NCBI GenBank assembly: GCA_024663395.1
Contig: JANFAH010000039.1
Coordinates: 357,501-421,500 of the forward strand
From: Pisolithus tinctorius
Lineage: Eukaryota; Basidiomycota; Agaricomycetes; Boletales; Pisolithaceae
Direction of reading: 5' to 3'
Length of the DNA: 64,000 nucleotides
Of the stretch, positions 23,102-36,628 are shown in pieces (positions within the stretch are counted from its first letter, which is position 1; each line of letters opens with the position of its first letter). A model generated the notes under the pieces. The model was not told the DNA's origin. It worked only from the letters and a program-made list of their open reading frames with translations, and ran no database searches. Both the position numbers and the translations under genes were made by a program.

Positions 23102-23382
23102 CCCCACTTGAGAGAGCGATGATCTGTATAGATTGATATTATTAATGTGGGCAGGGGACACGTGTATCTCACACTTGTATTATTTCAACCATGCTTAATG
23201 CCTCTTGTATGCTTCGTTTAACGGACAGCACATAACTCAGCAGTGGTAATAGGTGTTAGCGGAATTTACATGGATCTTTTCGCTGCATGGGTCGGACCTC
23301 CATTCAAAAGAAAAAAGATAAATATTTAGAATACAATAAAGTACTACATCCCGAGATACGATCAGTCTAGGGAGCTGACCAT

Positions 23383-23963
23383 CTAAGAACGCTCGCCACG
23401 CAACCGCCGTGCAAGGGCAAGGTCCTTGGGTTGGATAGTAACACGCTTAGCGTGGATAGCAGCAAGGTTGGTATCCTCAAACAGTGAGACAAGGTATGCC
23501 TCGGATGCCTCCTGCAATGCCATCACCGCTGATGATTGGAAACGCAGGTCGGTCTGCAATACGTACATTAGAATGAGGGTGATAACGGAGCGAGAAAACA
23601 GAAGGCTAACCTTGAAATCCTGAGCGATTTCACGAACGAGACGTTGGAAGGGAAGTTTGCGAATAAGAAGTTCCGTCGACTTCTGGTACCGACGAATTTC
23701 ACGCAACGCGACCGTACCAGGACGGAAACGATGAGGCTTCTTCACACCACCAGCAGGCTGCCATTCCAACTATCAGCACCAACTCCTCTGTAGTCGCCAG
23801 TAACACTCACAGCGTGAATGGTCTTTTTGGACCCGGCCGACTTGGCAGCCAATTGTTTACGAGGGGCCTTGCCTGTAACAAGCCATTGAGTTTGAGTCAC
23901 CTTCAACGACAGATGTCACTTACCACCGGTGGTCTTGCGAGCTGTCTGCTTGGTACGAGCCAT
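23383..23963 (-). CDS. Histone H3, copy 1
   Basis: Four exons. The N-tail reads [20 protein letters not shown], then [13 protein letters not shown] before intron 2, and resumes [14 protein letters not shown]. The core is canonical through [11 protein letters not shown]. Residue 10 is Thr rather than Ser, and the usual ARKS context around Lys27 is replaced by GSKKT. The acceptor of intron 2 has two options, giving PAGG directly or LEWQPAGG; the first gives the closer length (138 residues). Divergently paired with H4 at 24238; nearly identical in sequence and introns to the H3 at 35843. Confidence 0.93.
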
Positions 23964-24237
23964 TTGTGTGTAGTGTGTATCTGAGTATGACTTGACTTGA
24001 CTTGTTGAGGACGTGAATGATTGAAGAGGGTCGGGGGTATTTATAATGGGCGGTCGCGTCGCGCTGGTCACGTGCCATCCGCGTCCATTTTCAATCAACA
24101 AACTCTTTTTGGTAAATTCAGCACAGCCACATATCCGACCCAATATATATAGTCTGGCATGAAGACAAAAGCCAAGTAGGCTATTGCACACCGTCTTATC
24201 TGTCAATCAACAACCACCAAACTTATCTACATCAAAC
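23964..24237. promoter_or_regulatory. Bidirectional H3/H4 promoter, copy 1
   Basis: 274 bp separate the divergent start codons. A TATA-like element for H3 (TATAAAT on the minus strand) is at 24039-24045, and one for H4 is in caatatatatag near 24141-24152. The region between is conserved with 35578-35842, including a cacgtg at 24069-24074 and aatcaacaaact. Confidence 0.75.
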
Positions 24238-24714
<477 letters not shown>

Positions 24715-25101
24715 CCGGTATTGAAGCTTATTGGTGGCTGGGTTATGTATGAATGCATCTTGTAGTGTACTGTAATATTATTTGTTATCCGGAACGAGCG
24801 GTTCAGCTATTCATTATGTCGTCCGCATCAAAGACCAAGTCGCATTAATGTTATTGCGATACCAACTGATGCCACTAGCGCTATTACGACGCTTTCTTCA
24901 ACACCTGTTGAACAAATGAAAATCCAGGCATACCGACAATGATACGTAAATCCACGTTCCTAGTTCCCAATACTGTAATCTGTATGGAATAAATAGATTC
25001 AAGAAAACAAGAGAAAAGAAAGATCACTCCACGTGTCCGTACAAATCAATATAAATAAGACATCTTGAGAGATTACTTGCAGCGGAGTCAACCAACAAAG
25101 T
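24715..25101. other. Intergenic, H4 and RhoGAP 3' ends
   Basis: Convergent 3' flanks; no gene seen. Confidence 0.5.
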
Positions 25102-27755
25102 CTATGTCGTTACTTCGCTTTCATCCACGAATATATCTGTGTAATGTTCCAATATAGTCTCGATAGCCTGGGCAGAGCATCTGTCAGTTGATATTCGCCG
25201 TAAACCTTGGTTTGGCCCTTACTCTGTTCTGATAAGGCGCGTCCGCCATGGTAACGTTCGCATGACCAGATGTACTTCCGTTACCGACTTGGCCGAACAG
25301 CGTTGGACCAAACACGATGGCCAGATTCTGAATCGACATGGAATTGTCCCCTTCATATTGAGCGATCCTGGAAGACAACATATAACCATCTTTATAACAT
25401 GAAAAACGAATCCACGACTAACTTGTGAAGGTGTCCCATAAAGTATTTGAGGGTAGCATAATTCGGGTCTGGCAAGTCGTTGACCCGCTCGTGTAACCGG
25501 ATGTGTCGCAGACGGTCGTTCTCGATTTCTGCAACGCAGGTCACAGATATGTAGAGGATGAAACATTTGGAATACTTACTAGCGGCATCAACGAAACCCT
25601 GGTGGAGATTAAAAGTAAGGACTGGTTCAGGTAATTCCCTAAACCACATCTTGAGGACACTGGTGACATTGTTGATATCCGTCGTCCACTCTTCCGAATC
25701 CAGGTCAACGGAGTTCATATCTTGAAGACGTAAGGAAACACGGCGGGTGATATCGCAAAAGGGGGGTGCACATTACCTTTGTCGAGCCGTTCTTTGAGCA
25801 TGCCAACCCTCCTAGCCATACCACTTATGCGATAGATGCCCTGGGAGCGAATGCCGTACTTTTCGATGGCAGCGCAGCACTTTTCCAGAACGGGGGGAAG
25901 CTCGACTTGATCCCGAGCCATTTGCTCGGCCAGGTCAACTCCAAAGGTGGGCCGGCTACGATCAGTTATCTGAGTATTCCCATTCACCACACTTTGCGGC
26001 GGCTGCGCTGCAGCATAGCTTGCATTGTGGGTGGGTAGAGGGGGAAGCTGATTAAAGTCAGTCAGTCACACAGGCACACAACGGGCATTAGGGTAACGCA
26101 CAAAACCTTCCTCAGCAGGTCCCTCCCGCCTTGGTCCCCTAGCAGCTCCGCCACGTGCATATGCGTAGTTCTGCATATACGTCTTGAAATCCACACGGTT
26201 ATCGATCGCATCGTATAGAGCCTTGAGACCAGCTCCTTCTACGAATACCTCAAAACCCCTCGCGGGAGTGACTTACAGAAGGGATGCGTACCTTCTTCTG
26301 GAGCGATAGGGACAAGGGTTGATCCGTCACTGAGGACAATACTCTCAAACAGAAAGGCATATCTTGTGAGGTGATATTTTGTCCCTAAATCAATTTCATC
26401 AACACACTCCTTCAACGCCTGGGGTGAAAATCTATCAACACGAGGATAATTGATGTGTTGCGCACGACACTAACCCGCAGAATTCGAGGCAATTGGAAAT
26501 TGAAGTACTCTTGCCGCATTGCTTGGGTATCGTGCAAGGCCTTACGATAAGAATCGGACGCATTGGACACACGTAACCGGATATCATCCTCTTGCCGCAA
26601 GATCTAATCACCGATAAGTCAACATTAGGAACATCGGAGGAAGTAAAACCAGGACGTTTACATTCGGATTCTTGCCCTTGAGCAACAAACCACCCTTCGC
26701 CACAGCCTTGCCAAGTACCCGCTTACTCCCAAGTACGCCTGGTTTGGCCTGCACAGCACTCTCGCTGAACGACTCCCCTTCCTTCTGCAGTAGCACACGT
26801 TCTAGCTCCTCAGACGAGACATCCAGGCGGGCTTTACTTTTTTCCATGTTAATTTCCGCCTCCTGCAATGCGCGCTCGTACCGGCTGGCCAGCTCCTTCG
26901 TCTGAGCGACAGCGTCAACACAGTATACGGCGACCTGGGATGTAGTAGACAAACCTGTTTTCTGTTCTTATCTACCTCCTTTGCCAGAGAGGCCAGTTCC
27001 TCGCTCATTTCATTGAGCCGATGAGCAAAACGAATCCTATTTTCCGCCATCAACTCATGTAGCCGCATAGACGACTGCCATGCAGTGACAAAAGACCTAG
27101 TATCCAAACGTAGTTGAGAACGAAGTCGCGTCATATTGAATTTATTCTACGTTACCCCGCTTTACCGTCGTTCATGGAGTAAACTTCGGAGGTACTTCGG
27201 GAGAGCTTCTGTAGAGTCTTGCCATACTCTTCTTCCAGGCCCGCCCTCTTCTTGAAGAATGCTGATGCTTCCTGTGCGATATGTGAACGTTGAAATTCGT
27301 TGGGATGGGCGGCTACTAACCCGACAAGATACAAGACTCTGCTTTATTCGATCCAATAGGAGAGGGACACCACACTATCCGGAACCTCAATAACAGCTGG
27401 AACATGAACGATATGTGCTTACATCAAGTTCACACAGCGCTCTCAGAACGTTCTCATCAAAACTTGGTTCAACCAAGCTGACGACGTCGCTAGGAATGGT
27501 AGACAAGGTATCTCGCCGCTCAACGGTCAAGGGTATACTCTCTCGATGCCTAGACACAGGTGACCGGACTGGGGAGTCCAAACTTGATCTTGGGGGAGGC
27601 GATGATGGTTTCAGGGATACTTGGGTGAGCGTTGGGGAAGTGACGCCTTCCTGTATTACCGAGTGGTGGCCTAGAGAAGTGACACCATCGGCCGGATTGC
27701 TTGAGTCTGAGTGATCGGCAGTAGATTTCCGAGCCGGATAAGCGTCGTCGCCCAT
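25102..27755 (-). CDS. F-BAR and RhoGAP domain protein (Rgd1-like)
   Basis: Multi-exon minus-strand gene from ATG 27755 (MGDDAYPARK) to TAG at 25102. After a Ser/Pro-rich N-tail comes an F-BAR/FCH region: GVPLLLDRIKQSLVSCR, then EASAFFKKRAGLEEEYGKTL with heptad-rich helices (ELMAENRIRFAHRLNEMSEE, TKELASRYERALQEAE). The C-terminal RhoGAP domain starts FGVDLAEQ and has the arginine-finger motif GIYRISG, then LKMWFRELPEPVLT, NLPDPNYATL-like NDLPDPNYATLKYFMGHL and MSIQNLAIVFGPTLFG. The domain order F-BAR then RhoGAP matches yeast Rgd1 and its relatives, which curve or bind membranes and stimulate GTP hydrolysis by Rho GTPases in polarity and wall control. No defect was found, but not every splice site was verified. 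Confidence 0.87.
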
Positions 27756-29486
27756 GGCTACATTCACTGCCAACTAGGCGGACGGGCGAGCAGGGACTTT
27801 GCTGTAGACTCGCCGCTTTGGTTCCTGCAACGTTGGCGTGACCAGCTGTCGGGTCCAGTGCCAGGAAATCGAGTGATTACATAATTCCGCTTCATATTGG
27901 CCAGGTTTTTTCACACGCAATTCCAGGCTTCGATCACGGGCCCCGTTTTTGCAAATAATTGAACTGTCGATGGTACGAGCACTGGACAAACATGGAGAGT
28001 AGATGGACACCAATATATCGAAACACAAGCGGTAGTGGTACATAATCCATTGTGGTAGTTCTGTCACTGCACAGCAATTACTGTAAAGGACCCTCAATTC
28101 GGAATACGAAGGCACAACAAACTCATTTATAGAGCCACGAGGCCAAGTTCAGAAACCGTTAATATGCCCCGCACACCGAGCGCATGGCCCCGCGACCGTG
28201 TCCATGATGAACTCCTGATCAGGCCGCATGCTAGCAATATTTCATCAGTCAGCTACCCTCTTCCTTGACAGATTGGGTACCTCTGGGAACATTCCACGAG
28301 GCAATTGTGGGGATTTGGATTGTGTGATGCACTGCAGCGACAGTCCGACCTGTTACAGTCTACCTACTCGGTGACCGTTCCATACATCAGATTGCAACAA
28401 CATGGAATGGCTTGCTCGTACCCTTTGCTGTCTTGCAATGGAGGTGCAACCGCAGCCGAATTCAGTGAGCTGAGTGATTCGAAAGCACATCGTGATGTCG
28501 AATGGAGAGTGGTGTGTACAAGAGATCTGTCGCTGCTGGGCTCACCCTGGTATGACCACAGCTTTTAAGTACTCCAGACATCGCAATGATACCCCAGAAG
28601 ATCGGGTGAAATCTAGGAAGTTCGTATGGTTTTGGGTTGCAGGTGAGACCTACCACGATGCACGAACCTGCCGCCGCGAACCAATAAAATGAGGCAAATC
28701 ACCGCTGTATCACAATCAGTTGCACGGCCTCCACGAACAATCATGCATGTTGTTTGATGAGCGGGTTCAATACGACATCAACCACCAATTGAGAGTCACG
28801 CATGGTCACCAACCCCTCGTTGTCCAACCAGAGTACCACTTCGGTATTCAAAATACCGCGCCAGCAATCGGGGACTTTCAGTGACATGCGTAAGGGATTC
28901 CTGGAATTGGCTGCGATGGAACGAAGTTGCGGCACCATGCTTGCGTCGCGGAACTCAGCTGCACACTCTTGAGTGTGGTCGCGTGACGCGCGGGACAGGG
29001 CAAGCGGACAATATTCGCAAGCCAAACGTCACAATTGCCTTGTTTTTCTACGTCGTTCCACCATCAATGTCCGACATAACAGAACTTAGGAAGTGACAAC
29101 CTCCAAAATGGGTAACATCTGGCGCTGCATAAATTTAGTTCAGCCATCGAAGACGACCCCGTGGTGGGGTGATGCGACATCCACGTACACAGATAACAGC
29201 GAAAAGCCGAACAGAAAACGCACCAATGGCAGAAAGCTAGACCCCCCGCACAGTGATGATCAGATCCAGCACAATACGTCATGTCCGTCGGTAATTTTGG
29301 GTCTCCAGTCGGTGCCCCACGCCGAGCACAACAAGAGCAAATGTGACACCAGGACTCACGAACGCAGCAGATCGCAGGGGACATTTGAAGCAATTAAAGC
29401 TCTCGGAAATGAAAGTGTCCATGAAGCCGACCCCGGTGGCAATGTGAAAAGCAAATTCATCTAGAACGAAGTGGAATACAGCAACC
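27756..29486. other. Intergenic, short unassigned open frames
   Basis: Contains several 60-120 codon open stretches on both strands (for example minus 28741-29025 and plus 29093-29464) with no family motif and no clear splice network. I cannot support a gene here, but a small one could be present. Confidence 0.4.
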
Positions 29487-32366
29487 TCATACTGTAGGAT
29501 CCACCATTCTGCGAACCGTCTGGGTACCACCTGTGCCGATCATAGCGCACCTGGCAAAGTATTTCGCCAAGGCAAAACGAACCAACTGCAGCTGCTTCTG
29601 GGAGTCTTTTTGCCCATCGATTTGAAGTTTAGACTCCAAAATTTTGAGATAGTCTTCGCCTGCCCCTTGTGCTGTCCTGGAAATGATTTCGTCCAAATCT
29701 CGCAACAGTGTGCATGCGCTTGCGTACGAGAACAGTGGAGTAGGGTCTCAAGGACGATCGCATCATTCACTCCTCTGACTGAGACGACCAGTAACTCACC
29801 ATACTGGAGCAATTCAATGGCATCACAAAGTAAGACCGCCCACCAAGCCTTCGGTGCAATGCCTTCCTGAAGCATAGACACCAGATCCCAAGCGGCATCT
29901 TGAAGGTCTCTATTCAACAGTCGTTGATGGAACTCGGCATATCGCACAGCAAACATCAACCGATGGATGAAGACACCATGCGCTGCGGAGTTTGCGCGCA
30001 GCCCCTGCAAAGATGGGGCAATGCCAGATACGAACTTTGTGTACTGCTCCGGTCCTTAAAATCAAATTGTCAAACTGAGAGGTGTGACGTGAAGTTACGA
30101 GAAGCCTTACCTGAACGAATATACTCTTGCAGGACACGATCGATCACACGACCAAGGCCCGGCCAATCTTCTGCTGAGGAATAGTACGATATTGCAAGGC
30201 CGTATTCCTTCCTTTGTACAAACGTCTGAGCAGCGATCTATGTTTGAAGCGTTAAGACCGGTGCCTCGGTAGACCGAGGAGATAACTGACTTTACAGACC
30301 GTCCTCCGCGCAGCTTCCCTTTGGTATTCGTGACAAGTAGCGTTGACGTCCTTCACAACTGCGGAGAGGTCACCTTGATCGGCTTGACTGTCACTACTGT
30401 CGTTAGTGTTTGAGGGCTTGCTTTGCAGTCGCAGAGGCACGCGAACCAGGATCTCGTCCGCAGCGGCGGCTCCCACTTTCCCACAAGAGTACATGTAGGA
30501 AACCGTGATCCTCCACATCGCGGGATCGGAGTGGAGGTAGTGGGCATAAGAAAGCACGTAGAACTCTCTAACACTGAGCTCCGACCTGCAGGCAAATAAA
30601 GCAACCGATTTTGCAAATTAAGTGACAATTTACGCACTCATCATTCACCGCCTGTTGTTCTACTAATGAGAGCGGTTCCATCATATCCGCCAAATGGGCG
30701 GAAAGCCATGGATCAAGTTGTGCAGCATGTTCTAATGCTTTTAATGGATCTCCCATGAAAAGAGCCACGTGGACCATATCTTCTAAGATGGTGGGATCAG
30801 GGGGCATGTCTTCTAGCACCTGAGCAACAACGTCCCTGGGGGGCAGAATCAGCATCCCTGAGAAAAAATTTTTGAGTTCATAATCTTACGGTAGATCCTG
30901 GCGCCGAAGTCTCGTGTCCACAAAGACGCCCCAGGCAACGCAAACCTCTCTCCAGTCTGCCCCGAGGTCTTCGCACACCTTCCGTATCACCTCCTCGCGT
31001 CCCTCTAAAATACCAACAATATCGCTGAAGCGATCCCACCAATCCTCGAAGTTGTCTCGTCTGTCAGACTCGGGAACATCGTCAAGCTCAATGCGGAGCA
31101 TCTTGACTTTCTCTCTCCACCGGTGGGAAGCATACGCAAAGTCGCGTTCAGCATCAAAATGTTGGAGTTTTGGTTGGGTGGAAAGTAAAGGAATGATGCT
31201 TTGGGCCAATCTCCGCAAATTCCCAGATGGGTGCTCCGCCAACGTCCCCAAAAAGAAGGCCACTGCCTTGGGAAGTCCCCGTAATATAGCCCTATATCAC
31301 ATCCAACAAACCATAACATGAGAACAATAAACGTACTGACCTAGTTAAATATGGCCAAAAGGTTTCGTCTTCCCACGGGCGCTCCAAGCCAGACAGATGA
31401 TCACCTTCTTCAGTAGAAGGTTCGATGAAGTGGATGTTAAGCCACTCCATCAAATCGTCACCAACGGGTGCATTGTCCATTCCAAACTCAGGCAAGTAAA
31501 GAATGGTAAAGAGCGACAAGCAAGTATACAAACTCCTGTAATGATCAGCGTCTGCCTGATCTGTTTCCCCTGCCATTCGCTGACAAAACGGTTAGCAACA
31601 TGCAGTGCCTAGGTTCAAAGCACCCACAGATGTATGTATCCAGCATTCCTTCGCAAAATTAACATAATCCAATGCTAACTTTCGGATGCTACGTTGAATA
31701 CTTTCTTGTTGGGTTCTTTTACGTCCTAAATGGTCTGCACGAACAGTAGCTAGAGGCGCACTTACGAGTATACACCATTCTTATCCACCGTTTTGGTGAG
31801 GTTTTGCATTGCAGCAAAGATGACAGAGGTATCTCCAATGAACTGAAGGAAGCGTTGATGAGGCATTGCATCAGGCACCAACATGACTCACTAAACGGCG
31901 TTCTGTAGAAGGTGGAGGCTTTGAGCTAACAAAATAGACATTTTGTTCATCTGAATCGGTGGGTTTTGGTCGCGTGGACAGCTTCTCGAACTGGGGTGAC
32001 TATATTGAAGAGATTTGGCAACAAATGAGAGACACGTACTAGTGGAACTGGGAACACAGCGTATGAATCATTCAAAGGCGATACGGCTGTGAAGAGTGTC
32101 CTTCCAGACTCAACCAGTTCATCGGTCTTCCCTGCTTCGACCAAGGGTGGCAGGACGTCCAGGTGAGGGGTAGATCGCATCGCGTGAAGCCAAGCGCTTG
32201 CGCCGCGAAAAAATGAAGACTTCGCTGTCGTGTCGTGCTACTTCGTAGCTGTGGCTTTGAGAGATCTTATCCGATACTCCAGTAGGGCTTCAGCTTCAGG
32301 CGCTAGACCCGACGACTCAAGTCCTGAGCTGGAGGCGATCTTGCTTGGAGGCAAATGAACCAGAAG
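29487..32366 (-). CDS. Nucleoporin Nup85 homolog
   Basis: Minus-strand gene of about ten exons ending at 29487. Readable exons in order include SSFFRGASAWLHAMRSTPHL, FIGDTSVIFAAMQNLTKTVD, MAGETDQADADHYRSLYTCL, then the AFFLGTLAEHPSGNLRRLAQ helix, KALEHAAQLDPWLSAHLADM, LSYAHYLHSDPAMWRITVSY and WDLVSMLQEGIAPKAWWAVL. This is the alpha-solenoid pattern of Nup85, a member of the Y-complex (Nup84/Nup107-160) scaffold of the nuclear pore. The start is uncertain: open coding continues upstream to about 32366 (LAPEAEALLEYRIRSLKA), and I could not place the first Met. Identification is by recognition of the Nup85 family pattern. Confidence 0.78.
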
Positions 32367-35100
32367 TTACAGATTATGTCAGCATTGATGCTACCGTTCC
32401 TGGCCCGTGGCGATGGCTCCACTGGGTGCTCGTATTGTACTACGCTTCCTCCTCCGAAGCACCCAGGGAACAGATTATCCAACCACCGACAGGCTGAGCC
32501 TTGTACTTAATGCCCGATTTCCCGCCCCTTTGATATAAAAGAATACTAGGACACGCGCCACTAATGGTAGACTTATTGCAGCTTCATCCGCCTAGCACGA
32601 GGTTGGTTACATCAACAACAGAGGATACAGCCCTGTGAACCCACACCTCCTTTCCTACCGCGAACGACCATCGCCAGGAAGGGGTGTTCCAGCCAGGGGA
32701 CGTTCGACCGCTTCAGGGAAGTGCATAACACAAAGTACAGTGCCCTCAACTCTGGAGCAAAACGCGTGCAAGTCACGCACCAGATCTCCTGATCTGAACG
32801 GGCGCCTGGCTCGGGTTTGGGGCGCAATTTACGGCGCGCACTCGCATTTTTTTCTCAACACACTGTCTGGGCTGCAACTAGGTGCGTGTTTTCAATGTAT
32901 TCTGTTTATGGGCTTAACACCTTGCATCTTCTAAATCGTCATTCGGGGCAATAACCTTGAAAGTAGGATGTCCGATACTTTACCGTGCCGAGGGTCGTGC
33001 GATTCCCGAGCTCATCACATACCGCGATGTAGGCAGATTAGCGGTTTCCCTAAAAGGGAAAAGTATCGATGATCGTAGAGAACCATGGTGGTGAGCCAGA
33101 CTGTCGGCGCATGGTACTGCGGGTGGCCATCAGCCAACTCCAATAGCTACCATCTGGATTTGTGAGTGGGGACCTGTGTCAAATTGTGCAGTTTAGGGTC
33201 AGCTAACGTCATTTATGCACACCCGTACCAGGACTTTGGGCTTTCGACGCGTTGATGGGATCGGAAGTCGATTTTTTGAGTGCGATAAGCTTGGAAAGGT
33301 CCACATACGTTTCACCTACCCATGCAATGGCGACGGGGCACCAGTGTAATGTCGGAGGATCCGCCCTCTTCTTGTAAAGAGGGGGGACTTGGTTGCCCAC
33401 CGCGAAACTCGTCCATACCACAGGGCTTATTTTCTCGATCCGATTCAGTAAACGCCCTCTCACCTAACAGCCGTTCTCTCCCTCTTGTGCACATAAATTG
33501 CTTCGATTTCTCGATATAGGTGTTCTGAAACATCGCAGTCCGCGGAATCATTCACTGGAGGTCCTACCCTCCTGCGTGAATATTGCCTTCGGACCTACGA
33601 GTGTATGCCTATGTCGTGTCTATTTTTTTGTCTAGTTAACGATGCCCAATGCTTGAACTCATGCGATGCTCCCTGTCACCCCCAAGCCATCCACCATGTC
33701 TACCTCGTGGCTCCTCATTTGTTACACGAGGGGGAGCGACTGGCAAGTTCACTTGTTGATCTTTATACTGCAATTACCTTTTGCCCGCTGCGCAAAGCCA
33801 TTACGGCTTACTTGTATGAGAGCTTGTACTACGGTGCATTTCCCAGGATCGTGTACCCAGGGTAACTAGCCGCGACCCACTAGTGGTTTCTGAGAGCGGC
33901 ATCATGGCCCATGAGTGTTGGGCTAATTTCCACTCACGGCTGCCCTTCGATTCTTCCTGTGCTTCATGTTATGGAAGATCAAAGGATCAAATCCTACACA
34001 TGTCATGCGTGCCCCAAACATGCCGCACGTAACACGACGGATTTGTGCTGCACTCCCAATATTCTACAGTGAGGGCATTGTTATTGGTCATCCAGTAAGT
34101 TGCCCTGGGACAAGGCAGGCAAATTTTCCAGATACAGGGCCTGCAGCCAGCTGGCACCTGCATGCACTGCCTCATGCCGAGGACATCCCCTACCTAGGAC
34201 AGGTAACCACCAGATTTCTATCTGACTTCCATTGCCAATTACTTGTCAGGCGTGTCAACCCAAGCGATCGGAAGCGCTACACATTACTCAACTGGTATCC
34301 CTGTTCTATCATTGCACGATTCAATGGAGCTCCAGCTCTCCGAGCATTTCGATTAAGAAGTTAAACTGCCAGGTGCGGAATGGGTCATCGGATTTACTTA
34401 GATCCTGGTACCAGTCGGCCGGGTTGCTTGGCTGACGTGATGGCAAGGTTTGACTGAATCATGCTGGGCACGTTGCAAGTCAGGGATCAGTGAGCTAGTG
34501 TCCCCCGCAAGTAATGAGCAGGGTCGCATCATGGCCAAAGAAAGGTATTTTCATACACCGAGAAGCCGAGGAATAGGATGCGGGTTAAGGGGACATCTCC
34601 ATGGTGAGCAAGCTCGTTGAAGGGAACTTGCATTGATGACCTACAGGCTAAAGGGGTGGTGCTCACAACAATCGCTTGTCAGCGTGGATAACCACTACAG
34701 TGGTAGGACAGACGGAAGCGGCTTACTTGAGGCATACTCGTGTTCACACTTAAAGTTTACGCCCGGCTGTGCTCCAAAGGTTCATCGTCTTCCTAATGAG
34801 TTGGGGCGCTCGAGCTGAAACAAGACCAACACGGCCATTAGGTGGGATGTACACAGCCGCAAATGTGCATAACCTAGAATGCAGGAGGCCATGGCAACGT
34901 CCAAGCGCGCGAGACGTAGCAAACCAAACAAGGCGTGACTGCTGAAGGCCAGGAAAAACCCAGAGACCGACGAGGAAAAAGTTACGCGAAACTGGCCATC
35001 GCTTGCAAATGTCTTCACGACTGGTTTTCACTGAGGCGCCGAAAGGAAATAAGATTATAATGATACAAATAAACTACAAACAGCGAATACAGAAAGACGT
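32367..35100. other. Intergenic region without recognised genes
   Basis: Possible 5' part of the Nup85 gene at its left edge. Otherwise only short frames on both strands (around 32635-32934, 33209-33551, 33605-33869, 33966-34364), none with a recognisable domain. No transposon ends or tRNA were seen. Confidence 0.4.
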
Positions 35101-35577
<477 letters not shown>

Positions 35578-35842
35578 GTTTGATGTAGATAAGTTTGGTT
35601 GGTTGTTGATTGACAGATAAGACGGTGTGCGATAGCCTACTTGGCTTTTGTCTTCCTGCCAGACTATATATATTGGGTCGTGTATGTGGCTGTGCTGAAT
35701 TTACCGAAAAAGTTTGTTGATTGAAAATGGACGCGGATTGCACGTGACCAGCGCGACGCGACCGCCCATTATAAATACCCCCGGCCCTCCTCAGTTCACG
35801 TCCTCAACAAGTCAAGTTAAGTCATATACACACTACACACAA
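35578..35842. promoter_or_regulatory. Bidirectional H4/H3 promoter, copy 2
   Basis: 265 bp between start codons, strongly similar to 23964-24237 in reverse. TATAAATA at 35770-35777 faces H3, and a ctatatatattg block at 35664-35675 faces H4. Confidence 0.75.
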
Positions 35843-36423
35843 ATGGCTCGTACCAAGCAGACAGCTCGCAAGACCACCGGTGGTAAGTGACATCTGTCGT
35901 TGAAGGTGACTCAAACTCAATGGCTTGTTACAGGCAAGGCCCCTCGTAAACAATTGGCTGCCAAGTCGGCCGGGTCCAAAAAGACCATTCACGCTGTGAG
36001 TGTTACTGGCAACCACAGAGGAGTTGGTGCTGATAGTTGGAATGGCAGCCTGCTGGTGGTGTGAAGAAACCTCATCGTTTCCGTCCTGGTACGGTCGCGT
36101 TGCGTGAAATTCGTCGGTACCAGAAGTCGACGGAACTTCTTATTCGTAAACTTCCCTTCCAACGTCTCGTTCGTGAAATCGCTCAGGATTTCAAGGTTAG
36201 CCTTCTGTTTTCTCGCTCCGTTATCACCCTCATGCTAATGCACGTATTGCAGACCGACCTGCGTTTCCAATCATCAGCGGTGATGGCATTGCAGGAGGCA
36301 TCCGAGGCATACCTTGTCTCACTGTTTGAGGATACCAACCTTGCTGCTATCCACGCTAAGCGTGTTACTATCCAGCCCAAGGACCTTGCCCTTGCACGGC
36401 GGTTGCGTGGCGAGCGTTCGTAG
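35843..36423 (+). CDS. Histone H3, copy 2
   Basis: Same four-exon structure as 23383-23963, ending [11 protein letters not shown] at 36423. The tail shows the same ARKTTGG and [10 protein letters not shown] features. Only a few silent or intronic differences from copy 1 are visible. Packs with H4 into nucleosomes. Confidence 0.93.
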
Positions 36424-36628
36424 AGTTCTCTGACCAGGATCTTTTCGCACATTATCACTTGTATCATTAGTGTATATTTCATAATAAATGCAAACGTTGC
36501 GTCCTCAATGGTTCGTGGTAGCGGGTTATCAGGACCTTGGTCTATGCTCCGACGAAGTTGCTTAGTCAGCCGGCTACAACCCTCTCGACCTTACTGCTTC
36601 ATCCAAGTGCGCTGTACATGACTCGCAT

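Noticed and set aside
28741..29464. Overlapping 90-120 codon frames on both strands
   Set aside because: No domain, no consistent splice network, and coding bias not visible; left as intergenic.
33209..34364. Several 60-130 codon frames as possible small secreted proteins
   Set aside because: No signal peptide with cysteine pattern and no paralog in the window.
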